This document shows, one piece after another, positions 21,861 through 33,790 of a stretch of 36,767 nt of DNA. This DNA is from Welwitschia mirabilis (lineage: Eukaryota > Gnetophyta > Gnetopsida > Welwitschiales). The notes beneath the pieces were generated by a model, which was not told where the DNA came from, made no database searches, and was given only the letters and a program-made list of their open reading frames with translations. Each line of letters starts with the position of its first letter. Positions within the stretch are counted from its first letter, which is position 1. The translations under genes and the position numbers were made by a program. Where the stretch lies: NCBI GenBank assembly GCA_051453625.1, contig JBOZIK010000001.1:53485673-53522439 (forward strand), read 5' to 3'.

Positions 21861-22330
21861 ATTTGATGTTTGTGACAGATAATGTCATAATTGAGTATGC
21901 CATAGCAATGATGGAGAAATATCATCTTGGAAAAATTGCGTATGCTATTTTATGCATTCTGATACATCCTTAAAGATGAGCAAACTTTCCATCCATATAG
22001 TCTTTTATAAACATTAATTATTCCCATTATAAATATCCATTAAATTCTTTATTAGATAGATTGACTGATCTTATCATAGTAGAGTTGAAAGAGAAAGAAT
22101 ATATAACCCCAACAAAGGCACATATAGAACATGTAAGATGCTTTGTCGAGAGAGTGATGTTAAGTTAAGGGTTAATAAACCATACCATTCCATAAAAATT
22201 GGTGTTTTATCTACTAAATGTACTTAGCTTTTTACTTCAACAAAGATATTAAAATAATCATTCTGATAAGTTATGTAATGAGTTGCACCTGTGTTAAGAA
22301 TCCATGTCTTATCTTGAAGTATATACTAAC
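21861..22330 (-). pseudogene. Ty1/copia protease and GAG-pre-integrase remnant
   Basis: Minus strand. Near 22305 the protease active-site segment reads WILNTGATHYITYQNDYF. The family has L-D-[ST]-G-A, so the catalytic Asp (codon at 22293-22295) is Asn here, a GAC-to-AAC change. It continues with VHLVDKTPI and LHVLYVPLLG, the usual 'LHNVLYVPSLGANLLS' landmark, near 22105-22130. The pre-integrase WH motif is seen as LLWHTQL near 21905. Stops are scattered through it. A retained copy could not cleave the polyprotein. Confidence 0.85.
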
Positions 22331-23470
22331 TTATACCAATAAAATCAAATTTTTCAAAAACTATACTAGATTAAAAGGAGTTAACATATTCAAATGAATT
22401 AGATTCTTTGATTATTGCATTTTACTTAGTGGTATATAGTATCTCTTTTTAAGAAATCTTATAGAAGCCTATGACATAACCTTATCTTCTACATCATAAG
22501 CATTAATATTTATTCTTCTTAAGAGTGATAGTTTTATGATCTGACTTGTTCTTTTATTGAAGATAATTATAAAGAAGTAGTGGAGTAGATTGTTGTTTTT
22601 ATCATTTTAATTTTTCTTAGGCCAATGAAGTTTTTTTGTAGGATATTTATTTTGTTGAGAAGAAATATGAGAATGAGAAACTTTAAATGCTACATTAGAG
22701 GATGAAAAACTTATGAAGTTGAATTATTCTTGTATAATGATAAGATTCTCACTAAGCATGTAAAAGTTTATGTTGTACAACTTCTTACTCTCATGAAGAG
22801 AATGGATATAGCTATGAAAAGGTGAATCCTTCAAATAGTAACAAATAAAATTAACATAATGAATACACGCCTGATTATTTAAATTTATCTCAACAATCTT
22901 TGTCTTAATATCTATTATCTGAGATAATGAAATTTTATATTTCTTAAAAGGCTATTCATACTCATAATAAGATCAATTAAATATAGATCATTATTTCCAT
23001 AAAATATGTCTTGAAAGGTATAATAGTTGGCACAATGAAACTTACTTCTATCAATAAACTTCATATTCAGAGTGGTCACTAATTTTCATATGATCTCAAT
23101 AAGATTACTACCAATGGATTTTTATGCATCTTATTTATCTTGGTTCTAAAGAGGAACATGTCATTTATCAAAAAAAATCTTTATTAAATCCATAAATGTA
23201 GATATAGACATGAAATTTTTATTTTATTCCTTTCACTCTAATCATCATGTAGAGGCACCTTGAGGTCGATGATGATTCCTATAGTTAAAATTAGCATGAA
23301 GTTATCTAATAAGCTAAGATCTAGAATCTTCCATTTCATATTAAATCCATGATGTACTCTAGAAATAAATAAAAAAGATTTGATAAGCCATGAGGTAAAG
23401 TCATATTCTAGAGGATAATTATTCATATCTACTAGTAAAGGTAAACAATCCATCATAAAAATGTCTTGTT
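22331..23470 (-). pseudogene. Probable copia gag region, poorly preserved
   Basis: Position between the protease and the leader makes this the expected gag. The best open piece is 23238-23456 (72 codons, starting MMDCLPLLVDMNNYPLEYDF). I could not identify the gag zinc knuckle (CCHC) with confidence, and sequence similarity alone would not support the call. Confidence 0.35.
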
Positions 23471-25768
23471 AAAACCAAAAAAGAAACAAAAAAATGTAGA
23501 TAATGGTATTCATAAGAAAAGGGTTCTTACTATCATCCACAATTTCAAGTGATCTATCTAAGTCATAATGTAATTGTTAAAAGAAATGAGGGTTACAATA
23601 TATAAATATAGTAAAAAAAAAAAGGAATCTTCTCAAAATTTAAGTAATCTATCCAAATTATAAAGTGTGAAAAAACTAATAAACCTTTTTAAATGTTTAA
23701 AACAAGGGTAACTTGTTAGAATTTCTTAATGTAAGCGAGGTAAATTTTATGAGGTGGTATAGATTTAATTAATATGATCAAAATGTTGAGATTGGTTAAT
23801 TTTGAATCTTCTCCCAAATCTAATTAGTGATCACGTTCCTTCTAATAGGGGTTACCCCTTATTTCCTAAAAGATAAAGAAATAAGTATGAGTCACATCAG
23901 TGGGTAATCCAAGTATTTGAATAACTTCAATCATCTCATATTTATACTTTCCTCTTAGACAATTTTAAGTTTATTAATCTTGTGTCCCTTTGGTAATGAA
24001 ATAAAAGTGGATCCTACCATTGTACCTTCAACCTTTACTTAATAAACCCTTAGTTACCAAGGCATATGTGGGAATCTATACCTAGGATGCCTAGGATGTT
24101 TCCACTAAAAGGAGACATAGCTCTTCATATGGCCTAAACTTCATAGTTATGAAAGTTAAAACTATGAAATAATCTTTACAAGGTAGCATAAAGCCTAACA
24201 TGGATCTCTGTTTATGTAAGCCTCTCCATGCCTATTATTAACTAAAACTTACTATTAGTGAATGCATTAAGTGTTTGAAGTGATTGGTATTTTTTATTTT
24301 TAAAGACATACATTATTTTAAACTTAAAATTTTTAGGTATTTAAAAATTTAAGAGGAAAAACAAAAGCACATCAAAACACATGTAAAAAAGGGCCTGATT
24401 TGGTACAGTTAAGCTAGGTCAATGTTGTTTAACATTCCAACTTAACTTAGTCTATTTACATAAAGTAAAAAATTAAGTTAAGTGGATCTTGCTTCATATA
24501 TCAACTTTACTTAATAAACAAAAAAGATAAAGGTTAAGGGATTACAATGATTAATATAATGCTTAAAAGAAAACTCAAAAAGTAAAAATAATGACTAAAA
24601 GATACAATCTTTAAAAAAAAGCCTAATGTATGCAAGATGTGGGTAATGGCTGAGTAATAACTCAAAGAATTTCATACATGTAAAATACAAAAAGTTCTAA
24701 TCAAAGTTAAGTAATGTTACATGTATGCCTAGCTAAAAATATTTAGCTAAAAATGCAATATCCTATGAGAAGTTAAAAAATGCACAAGAGGAAAGAATGC
24801 AATTAGGATAGGATATCTTTAAAAAAATAGAATTTAAGCACTAGTATGCTTCTTCTCCCACTTGAATATGTTTACATTTTCTTTAGTGTTGATTATGAGG
24901 AGTCATTATAGGTGCCTCTGTGTTGATCTACAAATTCAAAACTTATTCTACTACTTCAATTACTACAAATAAGGTTGTTAACACTACTAGAAAATTAGAA
25001 GGCCAAAGTCCATTTTCTAAGCTCCACTAAATGATTTTGAAGACTTTGAGTAGGGAAGATGCATGAACTAGCTGTTAAATAATACACAACATTGACTAGA
25101 TACCAATTACAAGGCTAGTGGTAAGTAGAAGTGACATAGGATAACAAACTAATGGAAACTCCATTGAGCATATTAATGATAATAGTTAGCCCAATAGTAG
25201 TACCAAGTCAAGGAAAATAGAAAAACTAGTTTCTTCAAAATGCAAATAAATCTTTCATGCATATATGGCAAATGTTGATACTTCTTTGGCCTATGTGTTA
25301 AGGATTTTGTAATTGAAATTATAATCAAACTTAGTCATTATGCACCAAATGAGTAACACACTAAGAAAGAAGTAATTATCTATAATGCTATAAGATTTGC
25401 AAGAGTAGAATACCTAATGAAGTCTAAAAGGAATCAGTAACTATGTAAGAGGTAGTGCATGAATAATAATAAAGGCATAGGAGATGTTCAACATAAGTTA
25501 ATGCACTGCAAACCTAGAATATATTAGAAAATTTAAAGTTTTAAAACCTTTGAAAATTTCTTTTAAGAGGAAAACATTTTTTTAAAAAGAAAAATCCTTA
25601 AAAAATGTAAAAAATGCTTTTATGAAAATTCCAAATAGGTCAAAAGAAGGCCCAAGAGGTCTAATAAGAAGGCCCTAAAAACTTAAAGAATCCAGGCAAG
25701 TGGTGGAGGTTATAAAAAGCTCAAAGAAGCTCAAGAGTAACCAAGAAGCTCTAATGGAAAATCTTCAA
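23471..25768. other. Copia leader or inserted DNA, no gene recognised
   Basis: AT-rich, 2.3 kb between the putative gag start and the primer-binding site. Copia leaders are usually far shorter, so an old insertion or large expansion is likely. No element termini were recognised. Confidence 0.4.
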
Positions 25769-25781
25769 GGCTCTGATACTA
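25769..25781 (-). promoter_or_regulatory. Copia primer-binding site, initiator Met-tRNA type
   Basis: The minus strand reads TAGTATCAGAGCC against the plant consensus TGGTATCAGAGCC (one G-to-A change). Two bases separate it from the LTR end at 25784, the usual spacing. It is the start point for minus-strand cDNA synthesis. Confidence 0.88.
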
Positions 25782-25783
25782 AT

Positions 25784-26066
25784 TATTAATCATAATTGAG
25801 TAAGAATAATTTTCAAAACTAAAGCATCATCTTCTTATTCATTAGAGCTTACTAGTATTAAATAGGTAAAGTCATATACTTAACTATAACTACAAAGTGG
25901 CAGTGAATAGAAGAAGACTTAGGTGGAGTGAAGTTCAATCGAGTGGAGTGGAGAGAACAAGAGAAAACTCTGAGCAAAATCATAATGAATAAAAGGCAAC
26001 ATGATATCATTAGGAAAAGAACTCATAATTAACTAAGGTAATAAGGCATAGTTATTACTCTCAACA
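25784..26066 (-). repeat. Copia 5' LTR, 283 bp
   Basis: In minus orientation it begins TGTTGAGAG (26066) and ends ATTAATA (25784). The expected ending TTAACA has lost its CA by C-to-T change. It directly abuts the primer-binding site, and the C/T-rich CTCTTGTTCTCTCCACTCC stretch near 25935-25955 is typical of the R/U5 part. No partner LTR was found, so its age cannot be measured from this window. Confidence 0.75.
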
Positions 26067-26639
26067 CAAGTTTGAAGGAATGATAAAGATCTAGTAAAGT
26101 ATCACAATAATATGAGATGAGACAAAAACAAAATAAAGCTAAGGTTTCCTAAGGATGAAAAGGGAAAGATAACTCCTAGGACACATGACCATGGTACGAT
26201 ACTTTTATGCCCTAGTAATTTTATCAATGTAAAGAAATAATTTAATAAAGCATTATTTAATATTTTTAAAATAATCAATGCTAAATTGTTCTGTTAGTTC
26301 AATGCTTATGTGCTTCCATTATCTATGTAACATAACCTAGTATATTTATTCAAGCTTATTGTGAATTAATTATGATTGATTTTTTTCTCTTGAATTAAAT
26401 TATTATGTTAAGTGTATAAACCATTTTACGAAGGACTAGAACATGATATTCTTATTTTAAAAATTGAGTTTGTCTTTCATTCAACTATCATATTTGAACA
26501 TTTTTCTAAATCTTAAGCTTAATTACATACTTGCATTGAAAACATTATTCATATGAAACAATTAAAAAAAAAGGATAAGCTTATATGTCATACGTCCAAT
26601 TCATTTTAGTATGAATGTAGAAGCTAATTTTAATCTCTT

Positions 26640-27331
26640 AGCTTTTCACATTATTATTTGCATTTGTGATGCTTTAAGGATCACATCATAACCTACTTGG
26701 AAAACATCAGCATAAAATATCTATTACTTCTTTAAGTTTATTCTTAATAGTTGTCATTTTATGTTTTACTTATTATAATATTTTTAATCCTATAATCAAT
26801 ATTTACTTAAGGATTACCCATGTAATAGGTACTTTACAATTTCTGTCGTATAAAGCTTCAAATAAATTCATTTAAACTAAATTTAAGTAATTGTTATTAT
26901 ATGCAAACTTAAATAATGATGTATTTCTTCTTAACTCTTAGGCTTATTTATAAACATGTTCTAAGAATATCTTATAAATATTAATTAATCCTTACTATCT
27001 AATCACATTTTTAAGGATGAAATGCAATGTTCACATTTAAGTTGATATGTTCATCCAATTACAATTCTTACTAAATTTTAGATTAAATTTTAATTTTATA
27101 TTATAGATAATTATTGAGGACACACCATGTAAATGAACAACATTTATAACATGCATTTTAGTAATGTCCTTAATACCATAGGGAGATTAACTAGGATGAC
27201 ATATGCTATCTTAGTTACCTTATTAGATATAATCATAATTAAATTATTACCTCTTGGAATTTTTGGAAGTATAAAATAAACTATTTATAAATAAAACCTT
27301 ATTTATATCCTAATACATCATGAAGAAGGAT
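26640..27331 (-). pseudogene. Chromovirus integrase remnant
   Basis: Minus strand. LPKIPRGNNLIMIISNKVTKI lies near 27275-27210, where the family has 'PRGNDTIWVIVDRLTKSAHF'; the VDR Asp reads Asn. Then comes an HLHGV..SIII-like reading near 27130-27100 across a frame change. Further down, LFEALYDRNCKVPITW near 26880-26830 matches the family's 'PFEALYGRKCRSP..W'. KMTTIKNKLKE near 26750 matches the linker after it. The frame breaks repeatedly and the region around the catalytic Glu is not readable. A 10-N gap lies just above (27332-27341). Confidence 0.8.
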
Positions 27332-27341
27332 NNNNNNNNNN
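27332..27341. other. 10-N assembly gap
   Basis: Ten unknown bases in the chromovirus pol, just upstream of the integrase core in minus sense. Confidence 0.99.
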
Positions 27342-27619
27342 GATAATCCTACTAGATTTTTGTGTTCTTACTTAATTTATTAATAATTTTAACATTTCAT
27401 ATATATTTTATTATATATTTCTTCATCCTTGACTGTTAAAATGTTTATTTCATATTTTGCTGTATTTTAAAACCTCCATCATGACATAATATTAGTGTAT
27501 TATGAAATTAAAACATTATTTTATGTCTAATTTTATCTATGATAAAACCTATAGACATCATAAGATTAGAACTTAACACCATTAAGATAATGCTTCCATA
27601 TCTTTAAAGTAAATATTAC

Positions 27620-28650
27620 TATAGCCAATTTAAAATCATGAATAGGATAAGTTCTTTTACATGTCTTCAATTGTCTTAATGCATTAGCTATTACTATTTT
27701 ATCTTATTCAAAAATAGCTCTAAAACCTTCTTATAATGCATCAACATCAACTGAAAATATCTTATAGTCATCTCACATTGCTAAAACTAGAGTACTAGTT
27801 AAGCATTGTTTAAGTTAACTAAATAGTTACTAACATTTTTCTATCCATTAGAAGTTTATATGCTTAGTTAAAATATTTTTTAAGGGAGATGGTATTTGGA
27901 ATAAGTTTAAGATGAATTGAATTTAATAACCAATAAGGCCTAAAATACTTATAAGCATTGTGATATTTTTATATTTTGATTATTTCACAATTACTCTAGC
28001 TTTTTTAAATATACTAAAATATCCTCCTTAGATATTACATGGCATAAATACTAAATAGATTTCTTTTAAAAGGATTAGTTTTCCATGTTAGCATATAATT
28101 TATGATTTATTAATGTTTATACTATTATTTTTAAGTGTTTGTCATGTTCCTTATAATATTTGTAACAAATGAGAATGTCGTTAATAAATAATATTATGGA
28201 TAAATCAACATGTGCCTAAAATATATAAGTGATAAGACTCACAAATAATATAGGAATATTAGTTAAACCAAAAGGTATGATATAAACCCAAAATGCTCAT
28301 AGTGAGTTCTAAAGGATATTTTATGGATAACTTCTTCCTTAATTTAAACTTGATGGTATTCAAATTTTAAAATAGATTAGCTTTCTTAAGTTTGTTAAAA
28401 GATAATATATTCTTGATAAATGGATGTTTATTCTTTTATTTAGCTATCTATAATTAATGCATTACCTAAGGGTTGCATTCTTCATTTTTATAAATAATAC
28501 AAGTTCTCTCCATGGTGATATACTGGAACAAATAAAAACTTTTTGTAAAATTTCTTTAGGATAAATTTTTAACTTATTCATTTCTATAGGAGACATTTCC
28601 TATGATGCTGTAGAAGTTGGTTGAATTTCAAGAATTAAAGTAATAAAAAA
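27620..28650 (-). pseudogene. Chromovirus reverse transcriptase and RNase H remnant
   Basis: Minus strand. RT entry: MNKLKIYPKEILQK then SSISPWRELVLFIKMKNATLR near 28585-28475, matching 'SPWGAPVLFVKKKDGT'. Then INYR*LNKR, ISFRTHYEHFGFISYLFGLTN near 28310-28250 (family: FRTRYGHYEF...FGLTNAP), and the catalytic box LFINDILI. The first Asp of the FIDD box (codon 28180-28182) is Asn; the second, at 28177-28179, remains. KEHDKHL follows. RNase H: FSVDVDAL*EGFRAIFE near 27760-27710, then ALRQLKTCKRTYPIHDFKLA near 27685-27624. Many stops, mostly where Gln, Trp or Arg is expected. Catalytically dead by sequence. Confidence 0.88.
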
Positions 28651-28760
28651 CTCAATGTATTAAAGAAGTAGAATTCTTGGTAATTTATTGTATATACATT
28701 CAGATATTTTGAACTATTGTAATGCTCTCTACTAAAATTTCTCTTTATTTTATATTAGTT

Positions 28761-30192
28761 AATTTTAGATAATGCCTATAAAATAATGATTCACTTCTTA
28801 ATTTTCCTCTTTATATGCTTGGTTTTAATTAAATTATTCATAACTAAATTGAAATGACCTTGGAAGATCAGTCTTTGACCATGATTTGTCATTTTGTTTT
28901 TATGTTTTCTATAATTTACAACTATTTTATTTTATATTAACTAATTCATACTTAGAATAATGTCATATTTTTTAAAGTTGATAATACTTCATTAAATATA
29001 AAAATATCCTTAATTATAAATAGGCTATACTTTTTTACTTACTAATTAACCTCATATATGGACCATTTACAAGCTATTTGCATTTCTTAATTAGAGCATA
29101 TCATAAGTTTTCTCTTAAAAAAACCCTAATATGTATGAAATAATGATCTTTGCTATGATAAAATAAAATTATTACTTTCTTTATTATTAAGTAAAGCCTT
29201 ACCTTCTATGATTAAGCTCTAAAATTATATCTCTTAATTATCTACTAGTTTTCAAAGCTGTATTATTGGTTGTTAAATGGGTTTTAATTCTTGGAGTATT
29301 TTTCAATTATTATTTAAAATAGTTCTTTATTATTAATGAATATTATTTAACTTTTTAATTAAATTTACAATTAAAGCATTGGAATTTATTACTAAATTGA
29401 TTTTAATATGATTTTTAGCTAAGAATTTATTTAAAACTTGATCTCTCTGTCTAGTTCATCATATGACTATAACTAAGAACATTTTACTTCCTCTTGAATG
29501 ATACAAATTTTTATTGATTATCATCTCTATTCTTATCAATATTATTACTGATGTTATTTTTTCTAAAATTCTAGTTCTCATTCTAATGCAAAAAATGTGA
29601 TTAATTTTTCTTAAATCTAGGATCCTTAAGAGGTATTATTTTTTCATTTTCATTTTATCTTTATTAATTTTGTTCTACTATCTTTGATTTTTTTTTTTTT
29701 ATGGACTCAGCTAAAGTTCTAAGTTTGAAAATGAATATTTTAAAAGTAATAGAAATAATATGATTATAATAAAAATATTTCCATTGGATTCTTCGTTAAG
29801 ATGAACATATAACATATATCTTAATAATTTCATAAATTTACACTTATGTGATGCTTATGTATGAAATGGAATTGTTTAAATTAACTAGGGAAGCACTCAA
29901 TATTATTTTTTCCATGGGGATGAATATGGAAATTTAAAATAGTTAGCACATAAAGAGTTGCAAAACAAAAAGTAAATAATAGAAATCCAAATCCAAATTG
30001 TTATTTAAGGAAAAATTCTAATGATAAATAAGGAATTAATTATCACTCTAATCTAACCTAAGATATCTATAAATGAACTTTAATTCAAGAATACATTACA
30101 ATGACTTTGATTAACTCTTACCTTTGCCAATCATTGATTCTTGAATCATGATGACATTATCCTATTCACCACATGAGTGTTGGTGAAATGAT
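28761..30192. other. Upstream part of the chromovirus, gag not resolved
   Basis: Protease and gag would be expected here in minus sense. I could not read a CCHC knuckle or an active-site DTGA with confidence. It contains T-rich and A-rich runs (for example T12-13 near 29688-29700). Confidence 0.4.
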
Positions 30193-30343
30193 TGAGGTTA
30201 TTTAGCTTTTTTTTAAGCTCAAATGTAAGTATGACAAGTAGGAAATTCTTCCTAAAAACCATCAAACACTGAGGTTACTTAGATTTTTTTGAGATTAAAT
30301 GTAAGCATGATAAGGAAATTCTTCCTTAAAACCATCAAACACT
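30193..30343 (+). repeat. Tandem duplication of about 75 bp
   Basis: Copy 1 at 30193-30269 and copy 2 at 30270-30343. Both begin TGAGGTTA(T/C)TTAG and end with GGAAATTCTTCCT then ACCATCAAACAC. They differ by a few substitutions and small indels, so the duplication is old. Confidence 0.85.
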
Positions 30344-30744
30344 TGTAGCTACTAGCTAAGTTAGAGCATATGAATTTACCTAATTAAAGATATTTGACAT
30401 TAACATAGTTTCAATTAAGGATTTAAAGTAGAAAATGAATTATTACTTTAAATTAAAATAGGAAACTAATATTTTATTAAAATAAAAATTAATTGCCTTA
30501 CACTCATTAAAGAAGAAACATCTAGTATAGACTTCTCAGGCTAGTCTTGAGGCTAGCCTACTCCAAAGAAAACTTATCAAAACATCTTAAATAAGAATAA
30601 CTCTAAATTCTTAAAAGAGATTTTACTATTAAAGGAATTTCACAATGAATGGCTTCTAAGCCATGATATAAGTGAAGCTAAGGAGAGGGGTAATTGGGTT
30701 TCTTAGCTTATAGTGGTAGGTGAGATAGACAGACTCCATCCTTT

Positions 30745-30915
30745 GGTATTAGGTAGAATCTTCATCATTTACTATTAAATGGATAAGCTTTTGTTCTATA
30801 GCATTAGGTAGAGTCTTTACGATATAGTATTTAATGGAAAATATTCTGTCTTATAGCATTAAGTAGAATCTATGTCATGTATCATTTAGCATATAATCAT
30901 CATATGTGGTATTGA
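30745..30915 (+). repeat. Degenerate 55-bp tandem repeat, about 3 copies
   Basis: Units start near 30745, 30801, 30856 and partly 30908, each opening GGTATTAGGTAGAATCT or GCATTA(G/A)GTAGA(G/A)TCT, followed by CAT.ATTTA. The period is 52-56. Confidence 0.75.
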
Positions 30916-32340
30916 GTCTAGATGCTTTCAACTGCTATTAGTAACATGTGTATTAATGCCACTGCCACAAGCCATTGTCACTTATGCCTGCCACTTTACT
31001 GCATCACTACTATGTGTCCACTACATTCATGCCATGTCAATGTCAATGCCACATGTCTTTAAAGATATTGGTTGATTAGGATGTAGTAATTGATGGTGCC
31101 CACAATTACATTTTACTTATAACACCATGATAAGTTTAGCATGTTATTTTAAAGCTAATTTATTTACCAGAACCAGTGCCACTGTACACAGTTCACTATT
31201 GCCATTAGTGCTTTCTATCAGATTGGCTTAGATTATGGATAATGCTCCATTATGTTGTTAAGCACTTGGATTTATCATGAAAAAGTGAATAACTTTATAA
31301 TGTATGATAAAATTAAGGAAAGACATAATTTTCATGATAAGAATAATTATTTGAATATCTTTCCTAAGCTAAATTATCTTAAACTACTTGATCTAAATCT
31401 TAATTTTTACATGTTAACACAACCTTCAACCAAACTTTTGCTAGCCTCTTAACAAGAAGCATGATAAAAAATGATTAACCTGAACAAATTTCTAAGGATA
31501 AATATTTATGTAAATGATAAAGACTTGGAAATGTTTTAATCAATGTTATGAATAAGACATCAAAACTAGGATTTTTCAAAAACATTTATGGATGCCACAC
31601 CCCCAAGCTAAAATTAAACTTTGTTCTTAAAGTTTTTAGATAGAAAGAATTATAAATGAAATTTGAAAATAAGCCTTAAAATTTTACAAAATTTCTTCGA
31701 CATGAACCTTTTTATTCAAAAGAAACATATAAGGAAATACAACCTATTGAACAATGCAAAGAAAAACTAAATAATGAAAACTCAAATTCTAGTTAATCAT
31801 AATTTAGACTTTCTTTTCTAGTATAAATATGAAGTTAAAGGTTAGTTTATGATAAATATGTGTACCTCATAATTTTTTATGTTTCATGGAATCATGGTAA
31901 TATTGAAATGAAGAAATGAAAATATGATTATGAATGAAACGAAAATGGTGATAAAATGGTGATGCTCACTAAAATGGAAATGGAACTCAACCAAGTAACC
32001 TATGAATAAAGAAAACAATTCACCTAAGCTAATGAACTTATTTATGGAAATTTTTGTAAATTTTAAAATTTACTTAATGGATCTTAATGTCAAATAGGTA
32101 GAGTATTAACTTAGCAAGATCATAAAATTCAAGAATTAATGAGTAAATTCTAAGCATAATGGTTAAAAAAATCAAAGCACATAAGGTCTTTTTCCACCTT
32201 TTTATCATTTCAATTTTTTTTTTTATAATTGATATTAACTTTGTTTCAAGTATTTTAATCTTACTAACCATCTAGTATTATAACATTTTTCTTTCAATAG
32301 AATTAAGCATGTTATTTTATGAAGAAATTAGTGGTACATT

Positions 32341-32436
32341 ACTAGTAAGCATTCATAGCCTTGATACAGTTCAACATGTCATAAGTAAATCATTAGAGTT
32401 GCATTTCTAGTGAGTGTTCATAGCCTCGATATGGTT
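32341..32436 (+). repeat. Imperfect 30-bp direct repeat, 65-66 bp apart
   Basis: ACTAGTAAGCATTCATAGCC with TTGATACAGTT (32341-32371) recurs as CTAGTGAGTGTTCATAGCCT with CGATATGGTT (32407-32436). All but one of the differences are transitions. Confidence 0.75.
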
Positions 32437-32789
32437 AACTAAACCTAGTAATATTAATTAAAGGTAAAATATGCTTTTGAAGAAAAGATATGTATGTGTT
32501 TATTTTTAATATTCTTCTTATACAAATTTTTATGCATTTAGGGAATCATTGACTCATTAGCCTAGTGAAGAATTAATTCTATTCTCATGAATGCTCGATA
32601 ATAAAGAGTACATCCTGAAGATAGATTTCATCTTTTCATCCTTTTTTCCCCTCTCTCTATCTAAATCAAAGACCTCAAGTAAATGAAACTTTAACCATAT
32701 TACTTAAAAATAAGCGTTACTTCTTCTCAAAAGACATAAGCATATATAATCTCAACTAAAACTTAGAATGTCAAAAATATCACTTATTA

Positions 32790-33790
32790 ATTATTTAAAT
32801 ATTTAAGGCCATTAACGAGGTTAGTGAGTTTCATAAACTCATAGGTGATTAAGAGGGGTGGATGCAAGTGCTTAAGGTAATGACCATTAACTTTAAGTGC
32901 TTGGTATTTTTTGGGGTTTTTAATGAGGCATAAATCATTTAGAAATACTTGTTTAATTACATAAGGATCTTTTCACTTAAAATCTAATTTTGTTATAAAT
33001 AAATGTAATCTTGAATTATAAAGCAAAACTAGTTTTCCTTTATTAACTATTTTCCTAAGGATGTTTTGAGCATGTGGTTCCTTCATCCTATCCTTATCAT
33101 TTTTTTTGATTTTTATAAGCATCATTCCTAATCTCATCTAATCCATTAAGTTGGATAGCTAATTATTTTTTACTTATTTTAAGTTAAGTCCATGTTCTTA
33201 ATTTTCTAATAATCTTTGATGATAAACTTTACCATAGACTATCCTAAAAAGAAAATTCCTAAGGGTGTCTTATAAATTATGCTATGAGTTCACAAAATAT
33301 CATTTAGATTATAAGACTAATTTTTTATAGTTAAGTTCACTACCTTTTATAGTATGTTTTTGATTTATTGATTAGTAACTTCAACCTGTCCACTAGTCTT
33401 GGGTTTATAGGATGTAGCAACTTTATGAGTAATCCCATATTTGGCCAAGAGTTTGTTAAATACTTTATTACAAAAGTGGATGCCTTCATTAGTAATTAGG
33501 ACCCTAAGCCAATCAAATCTCATCAAATTATTTCATTTATGTAAATTAACTACTATTTGGACATCATTATTTTTTTATGCACAAGCTTCTACCGACTTAG
33601 TCATGTAGTCTATATAAATGAAGATGTCTTAATATCTATTTAAATGAGGGTAAGGTACTTAAAAATCAATACCTCATACATTGTTCTACTATAAGAATGG
33701 GGTTTAAAGGCATCATGTTCCTTCTTGTAAGGCTTCCTAACTTTTGCAAGTTCTTGCAATTTTTGCAATAAAGATGTGCATCCTTAAAAA
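32790..33790 (-). pseudogene. Ty3/gypsy integrase remnant, catalytic Asp2 lost
   Basis: Minus strand. Zinc-binding part CKNCKNLQKLG near 33770-33735, then RNMMPLNPILIVEQ near 33725-33680. The core has Asp1 in GIDF (codon 33665-33667), DYMTKSVEACA near 33615-33575, and RVLITNEGIHFCNK at 33470-33510. There the Asp2 codon (33488-33490) is AAT, Asn; the family has LISD. GQVEVTNQ keeps the catalytic Glu (33380-33382), exactly 35 residues after the Asp2 position, so the frame is unbroken here. The C-terminal part shows KTPLG near 33270, an LNGLDEIRNDAY-type stretch near 33150, VLLYN-SRLHLF-type sequence near 33020, and a final KNPKK...KVNGH near 32920-32870. Stops replace Gln and Trp codons. Confidence 0.9.

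Larger units (their letters stand above)
19505..26066 (-). mobile_element. Ty1/copia retrotransposon, 5' LTR present, 3' LTR not found
   Basis: In minus orientation the order is LTR (26066-25784), primer-binding site (25781-25769), a long leader, gag region, protease, integrase, reverse transcriptase and RNase H, ending near 19505. Integrase lying before RT is the defining copia order. Nothing like the 5' LTR is seen between 19505 and the CACTA end at 19257. The 3' LTR has been deleted, displaced by the CACTA segment, or lies outside what I could match. The internal region of about 6.3 kb is long for a copia element, mostly because of the roughly 2.3-kb leader (23470-25768), which may contain inserted DNA. 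Confidence 0.85.
26067..28760 (-). mobile_element. Chromovirus-type Ty3/gypsy element, internal part
   Basis: Minus strand pol of the chromovirus branch (Del/Tekay-like signatures such as the SPW entry motif of RT and the LPKIPRGN lead into integrase). It runs from near 28760 down to the copia LTR end at 26066, where it stops abruptly. No chromodomain was recognised. LTRs and primer site were not located. The copia element probably inserted into or next to it. Confidence 0.8.
30344..32770. other. Unassigned region with short tandem repeats, possible LTR of the right-hand gypsy element
   Basis: No gene recognised. On the minus strand near 31590-31610, TTAGCTTGGGGGTGTGGCAT resembles the G-rich motif found after pol in plant Athila-type elements. 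That would place the 3' end and 3' LTR of the element at 32790-36767 in this stretch. LTR boundaries could not be set. Around 30940-31040 the sequence is locally richer in GC (repeated ATGCCA, CACT, TGTC words). The 31252-31452 and 32074-32271 frames look like chance. Confidence 0.4.

Noticed and set aside
31252-31452. 66-codon plus-strand frame
   Set aside because: Asn/Lys/Leu-rich low-complexity reading without motif, compatible with chance.
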